Assembly: GCF_014084105.1 (NCBI RefSeq)
Contig: NZ_CP048289.1
Coordinates: forward strand, 8,193,922-8,257,921
Reading direction: 5' to 3'
Length of the DNA stretch: 64,000 nt
DNA from: Streptacidiphilus sp. P02-A3a
GTDB lineage: Bacteria; Actinomycetota; Actinomycetes; Streptomycetales; Streptomycetaceae
Part shown: piece by piece, positions 27,625 through 37,519 of the stretch
Layout of the letters: every line of letters begins with the position of its first letter
How positions within the stretch are numbered: the first letter of the stretch is position 1
Made by a program: the position numbers and the translations under genes
The notes under the pieces: model-generated
Databases searched by the model: none
Told to the model about the DNA's origin: nothing
What the model saw: only the letters and a program-made list of their open reading frames with translations

Positions 27625-27929
27625 ACCGGCGCGGCTCCACGGGTGGGTGTCCGTGTCGGAACGACCGACAACGGGGGCTGACGGGGCATCATGGGCGGGA
27701 TGTGTCACCTCTGGGCGAATATGGGCGGTACCCGACTATAGGTCCGTTTCCGCGCGGTCGGCCCCGCCCCGCTGACGCCGGGCGGATCGGTCACACGCAC
27801 GGGTGCCCCGCCCGTCCGCCCTTCAACCCCGCACCGAGCGTCCACCCGTTCCGGCTTTCTGATTGTCATGTTTATGCCAATTAAGCCCTCGACCGAAGAC
27901 CCGACAGCCAGGAAGGCCCGCAGTCGCCC
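27625..27929. other. intergenic region between divergent YihY and glycosyltransferase genes
   Basis: No gene is apparent. The stretch 27857-27890 is markedly AT-rich for this genome (TTGTCA, TTTATG, AATTAA motifs) and probably holds the promoter of the large envelope gene that starts at 27930. I cannot assign clean -35/-10 spacing. Confidence 0.4.
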
Positions 27930-30900
27930 ATGGAATCCCGACTCTCCGTCGTCGTCCCCGTCCACAACGTCGAGCCCTACCTGCGGGAGTGCCTGGACTC
28001 GCTCAGGGAACAGACCTTCGAGGACTTCGACGTGGTCCTGATCGACGACGGGTCCACCGACCGCAGCCCGGAGATCGCCGAGTCCTTCACCGCCCGCGAC
28101 CGGCGGTTCCGGCTGTACCGGCAGCCGAACGAGGGGCTCGGCGCGGCACGCAACGCGGGACTGCTGCGGATCGCCGCCGGAAGCGAGTACCTGGCCTTCC
28201 TCGACAGTGACGACACCCTGCCGCCCGACGCCTACCGGCTGCTGGTCGACACCCTGGACGAGACCGGCTCCGACTTCGCCGCCGGGCACGTGACGCGCTT
28301 CCGCGCGGTCGGCGCGGTGCCGTCGCCGATCCACCGCAAGCCCTTCGCCCGGACCGAGCTGCGCACCCACATCACCCGGCTGCCGGAGCTGGTCACCGAC
28401 CGCACCGCCTGGAACAAGGTCTACCGGCGCACCTTCTGGGACCAGCACCGGTTCCGCTACCCCGAGGGCATGCTCTACGAGGACGCCCCGGTGACCATCC
28501 CCGCGCACTTCGCCGCCGACAGCGTGGACGTGCTCAGCACCCCGGTCTACAACTGGCGCGAACGGGAGGGCGGAACCCCGTCGATCACCCAGCGCCGCAA
28601 CGACTGCCAGGGCCTGCGCGACCGGATCGCCTCCATCGGCCTGGTGCTGGACTACCTCGGCGCCCGCCCGGGCCCGGAGGCCGAGGAGCACCTGCGGCTC
28701 TACCAGGACAACGTCACCAACGAGGAGCTGCACCTGTTCCTCAAGGTGCTGCGGCGGGCCGACCCGGCGTTCCACCGCACCTACCTGGAGGAAGTCGGCG
28801 CCCTGCTGCGGCGGATGGGCCACACCGCGCTCCGCGCCTGCCCGGAGCCCACCCGGCTGAAGCTCTACCTGACCGCCGCCGGACGCCTGGAGGAACTGCT
28901 CGACCTGCTCGGCTACGAGGAGGAGTTCGGCTTCGCGATCCCGGTGCGCGGACTGCTCGGCCGCCGCGCCGACTACCCGTTCCTGCGCGAGCGCCCGGCC
29001 GTCCCGGCGGACGTGGTCCGGGTCGGCCGCGAGCTCACCGTGGAGACCAGGCTGGACGCCACCGCCTGGCGCGACGGGCAGCTCCAGCTCACCGGAAGGG
29101 CGTGGACCAGGCACCTGGGCGCGGAACGCCGGGCCGGATCACCCAAGGCGGTACTGCTCCGGGAGACCGGCGGACGCCGGACCCTGCTGCTGCCGACCCG
29201 GACCGTCAGCGGGGCGAACGCCACCGCCGAGTCCGGCCAGTCGCTGCGCTCCTACGACTGGGCGGGCTTCACCGCCCGGCTCGACCCGCGCCGACTGCGG
29301 CACCGCGGCCAGTGGCGCGAGGGCAGTTGGCGGGCCACCGTGCTGCTGCCCGGCGGCGGCAGGCTGCGCCGCGAGCGGATCCGGGCCACCGGCGCGGGCA
29401 GTGCCCAGCACCCCTCGCCGTACTGGGTGGACCGGGACGTCCGGGTGGTCCCGCGGCTCCGGGACGAGCACCTGTACCTCGACGTCGAGCGGGTCCGGGC
29501 GCGGGTGCGCGGCGCGGTGGCGCTGGCCGACGGCATCGAGCTGACCGGCTCGCTGACCGACCCCCGGGGCCGCGCCGCCGAACACGCCTGGATCCGGCTG
29601 CGCCGCCCGGACGCCCCCGCCGAACCGCCGCTGGACCTGCCGCTGCGACTCGACCAACCCCTGGGCCCGTCGCGGCAGTTCCACCTCCTGCTGCGCCCGG
29701 ACCTGCTGCCCGGGACCGATCCGGAACTGCTCTGGGACTGCCAACTGCTGCTCCCCGAAGGGGTGCTGCTGCCACTGGTGCTGGACGAGCGGGAGAGCCC
29801 GGACAGCGTGCAGTACCAGCTGCCGCCCGACCCCACCGCCGGTCCGCGGGTGCTGCACGTCAAGCGCTCACCCCGGGGCTACCTCCAGGTCTGCCGCCAA
29901 CTCCCGCGCCCGCTGGTCGAGTACCTGGCGGCACTGCCCGACGGCGGCGGCTTCACCCTGGCCGGACGGCTGCCGCTGACCGGGCGGCGGCAGCTGCGGC
30001 TGGAGCTCACCCGCGACTGGAGCGGCGAGCGGCAGCACCAGCGGGTCGAGGCGGTCGACGGCCACTTCACCGCCCGGCTGCGCGGCGCCGCCGAGGCCTC
30101 CTACGCCGGTGACGTGCCCCTGGCGCCCGGCAGTTGGACGCTGGCGGTGACCGACTGGCCGGGCTGCGCCGAACCGCTGCCGCTGCAACTCGCCTCCCGC
30201 GCCCACTACCTGGTCCCGGCGGAGACCACGGTCAAGGGCGCCCGGATGACTCTGGACCGCTCCGGCTACGACCAGCTCCGACTGACGGTGCATCACACCC
30301 TGGACGCCGCAACCGGAAGCGGCTACCGGCAGCGCCGCCTGCGCACCGTCGACTACCCGGCCGCCCGCCGCCGCCTGCTGCTCGACGCGGTGCTCTACGA
30401 CGACTTCGGCGGCAAGCACTTCGGTGACTCGCCGCGCGCTGTGCACGAGGAACTGGTGCGCCGGGGAGCCTCGTTGGAGCACCTGTGGGTGGTCCGCGAC
30501 GGCCAGGTCGACCTCCCGGCAACGGCCACCGCGGTACCGGTGCGCAGCCCCGAGTGGTACCGGGCGCTGGGCCGCTGCCGCTTCGTGGTCGGCAACACCC
30601 ACCTGCCGCCGTGGCTCGAACGGCGCGAGGGCCAGGTGATCGTGCAGACCTGGCACGGCACCCCGCTCCGGCGGATCGGCCGCGACCGGCCCGCCGCCGG
30701 CTCCGGCTACCTGGAGGACCTGGAGCGGGAGGTCCGGCAGTGGAGCCTGCTGCTCTCCCCCAACCGCTTCAGCACGCCGATCCTGCGCCGGGCGTTCGGC
30801 TACGACGGCGAGATCCTGGAGTCCGGCTACCCGCGCAACGACGCGCTCTGCTCGCCCGACCGGGGCAAGACCACCGAGCGGGTGCGGCGCGCGCTGCGGC

Positions 30901-31475
30901 TGCCGGAGGGGAAGCGGGTGGTGCTGTACGCGCCGACCTGGCGCGAACACCTGGCCAGGCACCAGGGCGGCTACGCGCTGGACCTGCGGATCGACCTGGA
31001 GCACGCCCGCCGCGAGCTGGCCGCGGACCAGGTGCTGCTGGTGCGCGGCCACAGCCGGGTGGTGGAGGCGGTCCCGGGCGCGGACGACGACTTCGTCCGG
31101 GACGTCTCGGCCTACCCGGACACCGCCGAACTGCTGCTCGCCGCGGACGTCCTGGTCACCGACTACTCCTCGCTGATGTTCGACTTCGCGATCACCCGCA
31201 AGCCGATGCTGTTCTTCGGCCACGACCTGGAGCGGTTCCGCGAGGCCGGCGGCGGCTTCTACCTCGACTTCGAGCGGCGCGCGCCGGGACCGCTGCTGCG
31301 GACCTCGGCCGAGCTGGTCCGCGCGCTGCGCGACCCGGACCGGGCCACCGCCCCGTACCACGACGCCTACCGCTGGTTCCGGGGCACCTTCTGCGACCTG
31401 GACGACGGCCGGGCCGCGGTCAGGACGGTCGACCGGATGCTGGAACTGGCCGCCGCGAGCCGGTCCCAGCCGTAG
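27930..31475 (+). CDS. bifunctional GT2 glycosyltransferase / CDP-glycerol glycerophosphotransferase
   Basis: The 1181-residue protein joins two transferase domains. Residues about 1-230 are a GT-A (GT2) glycosyltransferase: VVVPVHNVEPYLRECLDSL, VVLIDDGSTD, and FLDSDDTL near residue 91. A long middle part (about 330-800) has no motif I recognise and probably forms beta-rich domains. Residues about 810-1175 are a TagF-like glycerophosphotransferase with FGDSPRAVHEEL, VQTWHGTPLRRIG (H909), LYAPTWRE and VTDYSSLMFDF. Such proteins polymerise polyol-phosphate or sugar-phosphate wall polymers at the cytoplasmic face. It is paralogous to the 33879 gene and ends 15 bp from the oppositely oriented 31491 gene. 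Confidence 0.88.
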   Translation: MESRLSVVVPVHNVEPYLRECLDSLREQTFEDFDVVLIDDGSTDRSPEIAESFTARDRRFRLYRQPNEGLGAARNAGLLRIAAGSEYLAFLDSDDTLPPDAYRLLVDTLDETGSDFAAGHVTRFRAVGAVPSPIHRKPFARTELRTHITRLPELVTDRTAWNKVYRRTFWDQHRFRYPEGMLYEDAPVTIPAHFAADSVDVLSTPVYNWREREGGTPSITQRRNDCQGLRDRIASIGLVLDYLGARPGPEAEEHLRLYQDNVTNEELHLFLKVLRRADPAFHRTYLEEVGALLRRMGHTALRACPEPTRLKLYLTAAGRLEELLDLLGYEEEFGFAIPVRGLLGRRADYPFLRERPAVPADVVRVGRELTVETRLDATAWRDGQLQLTGRAWTRHLGAERRAGSPKAVLLRETGGRRTLLLPTRTVSGANATAESGQSLRSYDWAGFTARLDPRRLRHRGQWREGSWRATVLLPGGGRLRRERIRATGAGSAQHPSPYWVDRDVRVVPRLRDEHLYLDVERVRARVRGAVALADGIELTGSLTDPRGRAAEHAWIRLRRPDAPAEPPLDLPLRLDQPLGPSRQFHLLLRPDLLPGTDPELLWDCQLLLPEGVLLPLVLDERESPDSVQYQLPPDPTAGPRVLHVKRSPRGYLQVCRQLPRPLVEYLAALPDGGGFTLAGRLPLTGRRQLRLELTRDWSGERQHQRVEAVDGHFTARLRGAAEASYAGDVPLAPGSWTLAVTDWPGCAEPLPLQLASRAHYLVPAETTVKGARMTLDRSGYDQLRLTVHHTLDAATGSGYRQRRLRTVDYPAARRRLLLDAVLYDDFGGKHFGDSPRAVHEELVRRGASLEHLWVVRDGQVDLPATATAVPVRSPEWYRALGRCRFVVGNTHLPPWLERREGQVIVQTWHGTPLRRIGRDRPAAGSGYLEDLEREVRQWSLLLSPNRFSTPILRRAFGYDGEILESGYPRNDALCSPDRGKTTERVRRALRLPEGKRVVLYAPTWREHLARHQGGYALDLRIDLEHARRELAADQVLLVRGHSRVVEAVPGADDDFVRDVSAYPDTAELLLAADVLVTDYSSLMFDFAITRKPMLFFGHDLERFREAGGGFYLDFERRAPGPLLRTSAELVRALRDPDRATAPYHDAYRWFRGTFCDLDDGRAAVRTVDRMLELAAASRSQP

Positions 31476-31490
31476 CCCTCGGGGCCGGTC

Positions 31491-33695
31491 CTAGACCGGT
31501 CGGGGCGCCGGGGTGCGGTCGGCGAGCGGGGTGAACGGCAGCGGCTCCCGCTCGCCGAGGAAGACCGTGCGGACCACCCGCTCCGCCGCCCGGCCGTCGT
31601 CGAAGGCGCAGAACCGCTCCCGGAAGGCCCGCCGCAGCCCGGCGGCCTCCGGGCCGTCCCACTCGCCGGAGCGGAACAGCTCGGCCAGCTCGTCCTCGGT
31701 GCGCACCGCCGGGCCCGGGGCCTGTCCCGGACGGCCGGAGAACAGGTCCAGGTAGACGCCCCGGGTCTGCTGGTAGACCTCCCAGTCGTCGGCGAAGACC
31801 ACGATCGGCCGGTCCAGGTTGGCGTAGTCGAACATCAGCGAGGAGTAGTCGGTGACCAGCGCGTCCGCCGCCAGCGCCAGCCGCTCCACCGAGGGGTGCC
31901 GGGACACGTCCAGCACCCGCCCGCCGCCGCCCGCGCCGAAGGAGGAGTCCTCGTCGTAGAGGTAGTGGCCCCGGTTCAGCAGCACGTAGCCGGGGCCGAG
32001 CCGCCGCGCCAGCCGCTCCAGGTCCAGCTGCGGCCGGTAGCTCGCCCGGTAGTCCCGCAGCGTCGGCGCGTACAGCAGCACCGTCTGCCCGGGCTCGACG
32101 CCGAGCTCGGCGCGGGCCGCCGCGACGTCGTCGGCGGTCGCCGCGTAGAAGACGTCGTTGCGCGGGTAGCCGTACTCCAGCGTCCGGAACGAGGAGGGGT
32201 AGACCCGCTCCCAGATCAGCGTGGAGTAGCGGTTCGAGCTCAGGCTGTAGTCCCAGCGGTCCACCCGCTCCAGCAGCTTGGCGAAGTCCAGGCCCCCGGC
32301 CGCAGCCGGGTACTCGCGCAGGTCCAGGCCCATCCGCTTGATCGGGGTGCCGTGGTGCGTCTGCAGGTGGACGGTGCCCGGGCGCTTCGGGGCGCCGTCC
32401 GGGAAGTTGACGTTGTTGACGAAGTAACTCGCCCGGGAGATCGCCTCGCGGTAGCCGCGGGAGCCAGGACCGACCACGGTCAGCCCCTCGGGGACCTCGG
32501 CCCGGCGCTTGTTCTCCACCACCCAGACCGAGCGGATCTCCGGCGCCAGCCGCCGCAGCGCCACCTCGATCGCGGCCGGGTTGCAGCTGGGCACCCGGCC
32601 CCAGTACGCGCCGAAGACCGCCAGCCGCGGGTCGAGCGGCAGCTGCCGCTGGACCCGCTGGTAGGCCCCCAGCACCGATCCGGCCACGGCCCGCTTGACC
32701 TGCGGCTGGGCCTGCCGGGCGGTGCGCTTCGCGGTCCGGGCCAGCCGGCCGACGGCGCCGGTCTTCCAGTCCGCGGCCAGCTCCACCGCGGCCGCCCCGG
32801 CCGGGCGGTGCCGCCGCTCCTCCTCGGCCGCCCGGGTGAAGAACTCGGCGCGGTCGGCCGGGGGCACCCGGTCCGGGTGGTTGCCGATGGTCCGCAGGTG
32901 CTCCGCCATCCGCCGGTGCAGCAGCGGACGCCAGCGCTCCAGCTCCGGATGCCCGTCCAGGAACGCGAAGACCAGGTCGTACTGGGCGAAGATGTCGAAG
33001 TGCTTGCGGCTGACCGTGGCCAGGATGTTCCCGCCCTGGCGGCGCTGCCGGTAGTGCACCACCACCTTGTCGAGCACCGTCATGCTCCCGGCCGCCAGCA
33101 TCGACGGATAGGTCCACGGCGTGTCCTCGTAGTACCCGGCCGGGAAGCGCAGCCCGGTCTTCTCCACGAAGCCGCGCCGGTACGCCTTGTTCCAGACCAC
33201 CATCAGCAGCCCGAGCAGTTCCTCCCGCTCGGCGACGGTGAAGACCTCGGGGCGGGCCCCGCCGTCGGCGGCGACCGGGGCGAACAGCCCGGCGTCGCGG
33301 CTGCGGACCACCCGGCCGTCCCAGTAGGTGCGGGCGTAGTCGTAGACCAGTACGTCCGGGTCGCCGGTCTGCTCCAGCCGGTCCGCGATCGCCTGCAGCG
33401 AGCCCGGGGTGAGCGTGTCGTCGCTGTCCAGGAAGACCAGGTAGTCGCCGGTGGCGACGTCGATCCCGGCGTTGCGGGCCCGGCCCAGGCCGACGTTCTC
33501 CGGCAGGTGCAGCACCCGCACCCGCTCGTCCGACCGGGCGTATTCGTCGAAGATCTCCCCGCAGCCGTCCGGGGAGCGGTCGTCAACCCCGATCAGTTCG
33601 AAATCCCTAAAGGATTGGTCCAGAACTGAGTCAAGGCACTCGCCGAGGTACGCCTGGACCTGGTACGCGGGAACGACGACGCTGATACGGGGCAT
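31491..33695 (-). CDS. bifunctional GT2 glycosyltransferase / glycerophosphotransferase, shorter version
   Basis: The 734-residue product has the same two ends as its neighbours without most of the central region. The N-terminal GT2 domain has ISVVVPAYQVQAYLGECLDSV and FLDSDDTLTPG; the C-terminal TagF-like domain has HLQTHHGTPIKRMG (about residue 446), LLYAPTLRDY and VTDYSSLMFDYAN. The second histidine replaces Trp of the W-H-G-T-P form seen in its paralogues. It is inverted between the two long paralogues: tail to tail with the first, head to head (183 bp) with the second. The ATG at 33695 fits the family start, although the ribosome binding site is weak. The antisense frame that continues to 37319 is not coding. 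Confidence 0.87.
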   Translation of the reverse strand: MPRISVVVPAYQVQAYLGECLDSVLDQSFRDFELIGVDDRSPDGCGEIFDEYARSDERVRVLHLPENVGLGRARNAGIDVATGDYLVFLDSDDTLTPGSLQAIADRLEQTGDPDVLVYDYARTYWDGRVVRSRDAGLFAPVAADGGARPEVFTVAEREELLGLLMVVWNKAYRRGFVEKTGLRFPAGYYEDTPWTYPSMLAAGSMTVLDKVVVHYRQRRQGGNILATVSRKHFDIFAQYDLVFAFLDGHPELERWRPLLHRRMAEHLRTIGNHPDRVPPADRAEFFTRAAEEERRHRPAGAAAVELAADWKTGAVGRLARTAKRTARQAQPQVKRAVAGSVLGAYQRVQRQLPLDPRLAVFGAYWGRVPSCNPAAIEVALRRLAPEIRSVWVVENKRRAEVPEGLTVVGPGSRGYREAISRASYFVNNVNFPDGAPKRPGTVHLQTHHGTPIKRMGLDLREYPAAAGGLDFAKLLERVDRWDYSLSSNRYSTLIWERVYPSSFRTLEYGYPRNDVFYAATADDVAAARAELGVEPGQTVLLYAPTLRDYRASYRPQLDLERLARRLGPGYVLLNRGHYLYDEDSSFGAGGGGRVLDVSRHPSVERLALAADALVTDYSSLMFDYANLDRPIVVFADDWEVYQQTRGVYLDLFSGRPGQAPGPAVRTEDELAELFRSGEWDGPEAAGLRRAFRERFCAFDDGRAAERVVRTVFLGEREPLPFTPLADRTPAPRPV

Positions 33696-33878
33696 GGCAG
33701 GGAAGAATACCGCCAGAGGCGCAGAGGTGGCCTGCGGCCTACTGCGGCTGTAGCATCCCTCGATCCTGCCTGGGGAGCCCGCCGACTCAAAGGCTACGCT
33801 TACTCTGCGCCGTCCCCAGCGTTTCCGTTCCCCAGTTCGGGAACGCCGAGCCAGTACGAGAAAGGCCCGTCGCACCTC

Positions 33879-36800
33879 ATGGCCCCCCGTCTTTCTGTCG
33901 TCGTCCCCATCTACAACGTCCGGCTCTACCTCGACGAGTGCCTGAACTCCATCGCGGCGCAGACACTCACCGACCTTGAGGTGGTGATGGTCGACGACGG
34001 CTCCACCGACGACAGTGCGGCGATCGCCGAGCGGTTCGCGGCCAAGGACGCGCGGTTCCGCCTGGTCCGGCAGGAGAACAAGGGCCTCGGTCCGGCCCGG
34101 AACACCGGCATCCGGAACATCCACCCCGACGCCGAGTTCCTGGCCTTCGTCGACAGCGACGACACCATGCCGCCGACCGCGTACCAGCTGATGGTGGAGA
34201 CCCTGGACGCCACCGGGTCCGACTTCGTCAGCGGCAACGTGCTGCGCTTCCGCTCGGTCGGCTACGTGCAGTCGCCGGTGCACCGGCGGCCCTTCGCCGA
34301 GACCGCGCTGCGCACCCACATCACCGAGCGCCCGAACCTGGTCACCGACCGCACCGCCTGGAACAAGGTGTACCGCCGCTCGTTCTGGGACGCCCAGGGC
34401 CTGGAGTACCCCGGCATCCTCTACGAGGACGCCCCGGTCAGCGTGCCGCTGCACTTCCTCGCCGAGAAGGTGGACGTCCTCAGCGAGCCGATCTACCACT
34501 GGCGCGAGCGCGAGGTCGGGGCCCGCTCGATCACCCAGAACCGGACCGACCCCAAGGGCCTGGTCGACCGGGTCACCTCGATGCGGATGGTGCGCGAGTT
34601 CCTGAAGGCCCAGAGCGGCCCCGCGTACGCCGAGCACCTGCGCTTCTACAACGAGAACTCGCTGCTGGAAGAGGTGCCGCTGTTCTTCCGGGCGCTGCCC
34701 GAGGGCGGCGAGGAGTACCAGCAGGCGTTCCTGGACCACATCGGCGCGATGATCTCCGAGATCGACAAGGACACGCTGAACTCGCTGCCCGCGCCGATGC
34801 GGCTGAAGTACTGGCTCACCGCCAAGCGCCGACTGCCGGAGCTGCTGGACCTGCTGGCGTTCGACCGCAAGTTCCCGTGGACGATCCCGGTCAGGGGCAC
34901 CGTCCGCAACTACGCCGACTACCCCTCGCTGAAGGGCCGCGCGCCGGTCCCGGAGAGCGTGCTGCGGCTCGACAAGGAGACCGTCCTCCGCACCGGCCTG
35001 CAGGAGGCCGACTGGCTCGGCGGACGGCTGCACCTCAAGGGCTACGCCTACCCCAAGCACCTCGGCGCCGAGCAGCGCAGCGAGGGGATCAAGGCGGTGA
35101 TGCTGCGCGAGCAGGGCAGCCGCCGCAGCGTGGTGCTGCACGCCCGCACCGTGTTCACCCCGCAGCTCACCGCCGAGACCGGCGACCAGCCGCTGCGGCA
35201 CCTGGACTGGGCCGGCTTCGAGGTCGACCTCGACCCGGCCAAGCTGAAGCAGCGCGGCGAGTGGCGGGACGGCGTCTGGCGGGTGACCGTCGGCGTCTTC
35301 GGCAAGGGCCGGCCGCGCCGCAGCCGGATCAAGATGGGCCACCAGGGCTCCGGCCAGTTCCCCAGCCCGATCTGGGTCACCCCCGACGTCCGGGTCATCC
35401 CGCAGGTCCGTGACCACCACCTGTACATCCAGGTAGAGACCGTCAGGGCGCGCATGGACCGGGCGGTCCCGGCCGCCGACGGCAGCGGCCAGGTCACCGT
35501 GCACGGGCGGATCGCCGCCGCCTCCGCCGCCGAGGGCACCCTGCTCCGGCTGCACCACAAGGAGGCCGGGTCCACCGCCGTCCTCGACTTCCCGGTGGTG
35601 CTGGACGCCGCGACCGGCACCGACGGCCTGCGGCCGTTCACCGCCGTGATCGACGGCGCCCAGGTCCACGGGGTGCACCAGCGCGAGGGCCAGCTCCGGC
35701 CCGCCTCGCTGGACCGTCCCACCGACCGCTGGAGCACCGAGCTGGTGCTGCCCGGCGGCGAGACCCTGGACATCGCCGTGGACGACCGCAAGGAGGGCTC
35801 CGCGGTCCAGGTCCCGGTCGCCGCCGGGTCCGGCACCGCGCCCCGGGTGGTCTACCTGAAGCGCTCCCCGCGCGGCCACCTGCAACTGATCGACCAGCCG
35901 CTGCAGCCCCTGGTCGAGCGGGTCACCGCCAGCACCGCCGACAACGGCTTCGTCCTCGAAGGCAGCTTCCCGCTGCCCGGGCGCCACTCCTTCGAGTGGG
36001 TGCTGCGGCACGGCAAGCACGCCAAGGCGTACCGCTTCCCCGGCCAGGTCGTGGACGGCCGGTTCCGCTCGGTGCTGCCCGCGCTGCCCAACGACAGCTA
36101 CGCCGGTGAGCTCCCGCTCCAGGGCGGCAACTGGGAGCTGTTCGTCAGCACCGAGGTGCCCGACGCCCCCGACGGCCGGGTGGAGACCACCGCCCACATC
36201 GCCCCCGCCGGGCACACCCTGCTGCCGACCGCCGTCACCGCCCGGAACAAGCGGGTCACCCTGGCCCGCCGCTGGTACGACCGGCTGTTCCTGAACTCCG
36301 CCCACGAGCTCGACCCGAGCGCCCGCGGGCGCTACCACCAGCGGCTGCTGCTCAACGAGTTCTACCCGGCGGCGCGCCGCAAGCCGCTGCGCGAGGCCGT
36401 GCTCTACGACGTCTTCGAGGGCAAGTCCTACTCCGACTCGCCGCGGGCGGTGCACCAGGAACTGGTGCGGCGCGGCAGCGAGCTGGAGCACCTGTGGGTG
36501 GTCCGCGACGACCGGATGATCCCCCCGGCCGGGGCCTCGGCCGTGGTCTACGAGAGCCCGGAGTGGTACGAGGCGCTGGCCCGCTGCCGCTACATCGTCG
36601 GCAACACCCACCTGCCCTCCTGGATCGAGCGCCGCGAGGGCCAGGTCATCGTGCAGACCTGGCACGGCACCCCGCTCAAGCGGATCGGCTTCGACTTCGA
36701 CAACGACTGGTTCAGCGACACCGCCTACCTGGAGGCGCTGGAGCGCGAGGGCAAGCAGTGGAGCGTGCTGGTCTCGCCCAACAGCTTCAGCACCCCGATC

Positions 36801-37472
36801 CTCAAGCGGGCCTTCCGCTACGAGGGCGAGATCCTGGCCTCCGGCTACCCCCGCAACGACGTGCTGCTCGCGGACGACCGGGAGAAGCACGCCGAGCAGG
36901 TCCGGCGCACCCTGGGTCTGCCCGAGGGTAAGAAAATCGTGCTGTACGCGCCCACCTGGCGCGAGGACCGGGTCCGCCACAACGGTGGCCACCAGCTCGA
37001 CCTGAGGATCGACCTGGAGCAGGCCCGCGCGGCCCTCGGCGACGACCACGTGCTGCTGATCCGGCCGCACGCCCACGTGGTCGAGCCGGTCCCGGGCGAG
37101 GGCGACGGCTTCGTCTGGGACGTCGGCAGCTACCCCGATATCCAGGACCTTTACCTGATCGCCGACGTCCTGGTGACCGACTACTCGTCGGTGATGTTCG
37201 ACTACGCCATCACCGGCCGCCCGATCCTCTTCTTCACCTACGACCTGGAGCACTACCGGGACGCCCTGCGCGGCTTCTACTTCGACTTCGAGGCCACCGC
37301 CCCCGGTCCGCTGCTGCACACGTCCGGGGAACTGGTCGAGGCCCTGCGTGATCTCACTCCAGTAATCGAGAGGTACGCTCCGGCCTACGCCGCCTTCCGC
37401 GAGGCCTTCTGCGACCTCGACGACGGACAGGCCTCCCGCCGGGTCGTGGACAGGATGCTCGGTCTAGCCTGA
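33879..37472 (+). CDS. bifunctional GT2 glycosyltransferase / CDP-glycerol glycerophosphotransferase
   Basis: The 1197-residue protein has the same layout as the 27930 gene: GT2 at about 1-230 (VVVPIYNVRLYLDECLNSI, FVDSDDTMPP), an uncharacterised middle, and a TagF-like domain at about 830-1195 (SPRAVHQELVRRG, VQTWHGTPLKRIGF near residue 928, VTDYSSVMFDYA). Long stretches of protein and even DNA identity to the 27930 gene (for example around LVTDRTAWNKVYRR) show a duplication. It probably builds a phosphate-linked wall polymer; acceptor and donor cannot be read from the sequence. The polytopic membrane protein gene follows after 47 bp. Confidence 0.88.
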   Translation: MAPRLSVVVPIYNVRLYLDECLNSIAAQTLTDLEVVMVDDGSTDDSAAIAERFAAKDARFRLVRQENKGLGPARNTGIRNIHPDAEFLAFVDSDDTMPPTAYQLMVETLDATGSDFVSGNVLRFRSVGYVQSPVHRRPFAETALRTHITERPNLVTDRTAWNKVYRRSFWDAQGLEYPGILYEDAPVSVPLHFLAEKVDVLSEPIYHWREREVGARSITQNRTDPKGLVDRVTSMRMVREFLKAQSGPAYAEHLRFYNENSLLEEVPLFFRALPEGGEEYQQAFLDHIGAMISEIDKDTLNSLPAPMRLKYWLTAKRRLPELLDLLAFDRKFPWTIPVRGTVRNYADYPSLKGRAPVPESVLRLDKETVLRTGLQEADWLGGRLHLKGYAYPKHLGAEQRSEGIKAVMLREQGSRRSVVLHARTVFTPQLTAETGDQPLRHLDWAGFEVDLDPAKLKQRGEWRDGVWRVTVGVFGKGRPRRSRIKMGHQGSGQFPSPIWVTPDVRVIPQVRDHHLYIQVETVRARMDRAVPAADGSGQVTVHGRIAAASAAEGTLLRLHHKEAGSTAVLDFPVVLDAATGTDGLRPFTAVIDGAQVHGVHQREGQLRPASLDRPTDRWSTELVLPGGETLDIAVDDRKEGSAVQVPVAAGSGTAPRVVYLKRSPRGHLQLIDQPLQPLVERVTASTADNGFVLEGSFPLPGRHSFEWVLRHGKHAKAYRFPGQVVDGRFRSVLPALPNDSYAGELPLQGGNWELFVSTEVPDAPDGRVETTAHIAPAGHTLLPTAVTARNKRVTLARRWYDRLFLNSAHELDPSARGRYHQRLLLNEFYPAARRKPLREAVLYDVFEGKSYSDSPRAVHQELVRRGSELEHLWVVRDDRMIPPAGASAVVYESPEWYEALARCRYIVGNTHLPSWIERREGQVIVQTWHGTPLKRIGFDFDNDWFSDTAYLEALEREGKQWSVLVSPNSFSTPILKRAFRYEGEILASGYPRNDVLLADDREKHAEQVRRTLGLPEGKKIVLYAPTWREDRVRHNGGHQLDLRIDLEQARAALGDDHVLLIRPHAHVVEPVPGEGDGFVWDVGSYPDIQDLYLIADVLVTDYSSVMFDYAITGRPILFFTYDLEHYRDALRGFYFDFEATAPGPLLHTSGELVEALRDLTPVIERYAPAYAAFREAFCDLDDGQASRRVVDRMLGLA

Positions 37473-37519
37473 GCCTGCCCCAGTCCACCCCGAACCTGAA
37501 CACGCTCCAGGAGCAGCCT

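Noticed and set aside
26450-27640. Upstream extension of the response regulator frame through the YihY gene
   Set aside because: YihY is a clear membrane protein in another frame here; the regulator start at 26449 has a ribosome binding site and the family N-terminus.
33696-37319. Minus-strand open frame continuous with the 31491 gene, over 1200 codons long
   Set aside because: It lies wholly antisense to the 33879 gene, has low-complexity Gly/Val/Arg/His composition, and the family start of the 31491 product is clear at 33695. It is a GC-bias artefact.
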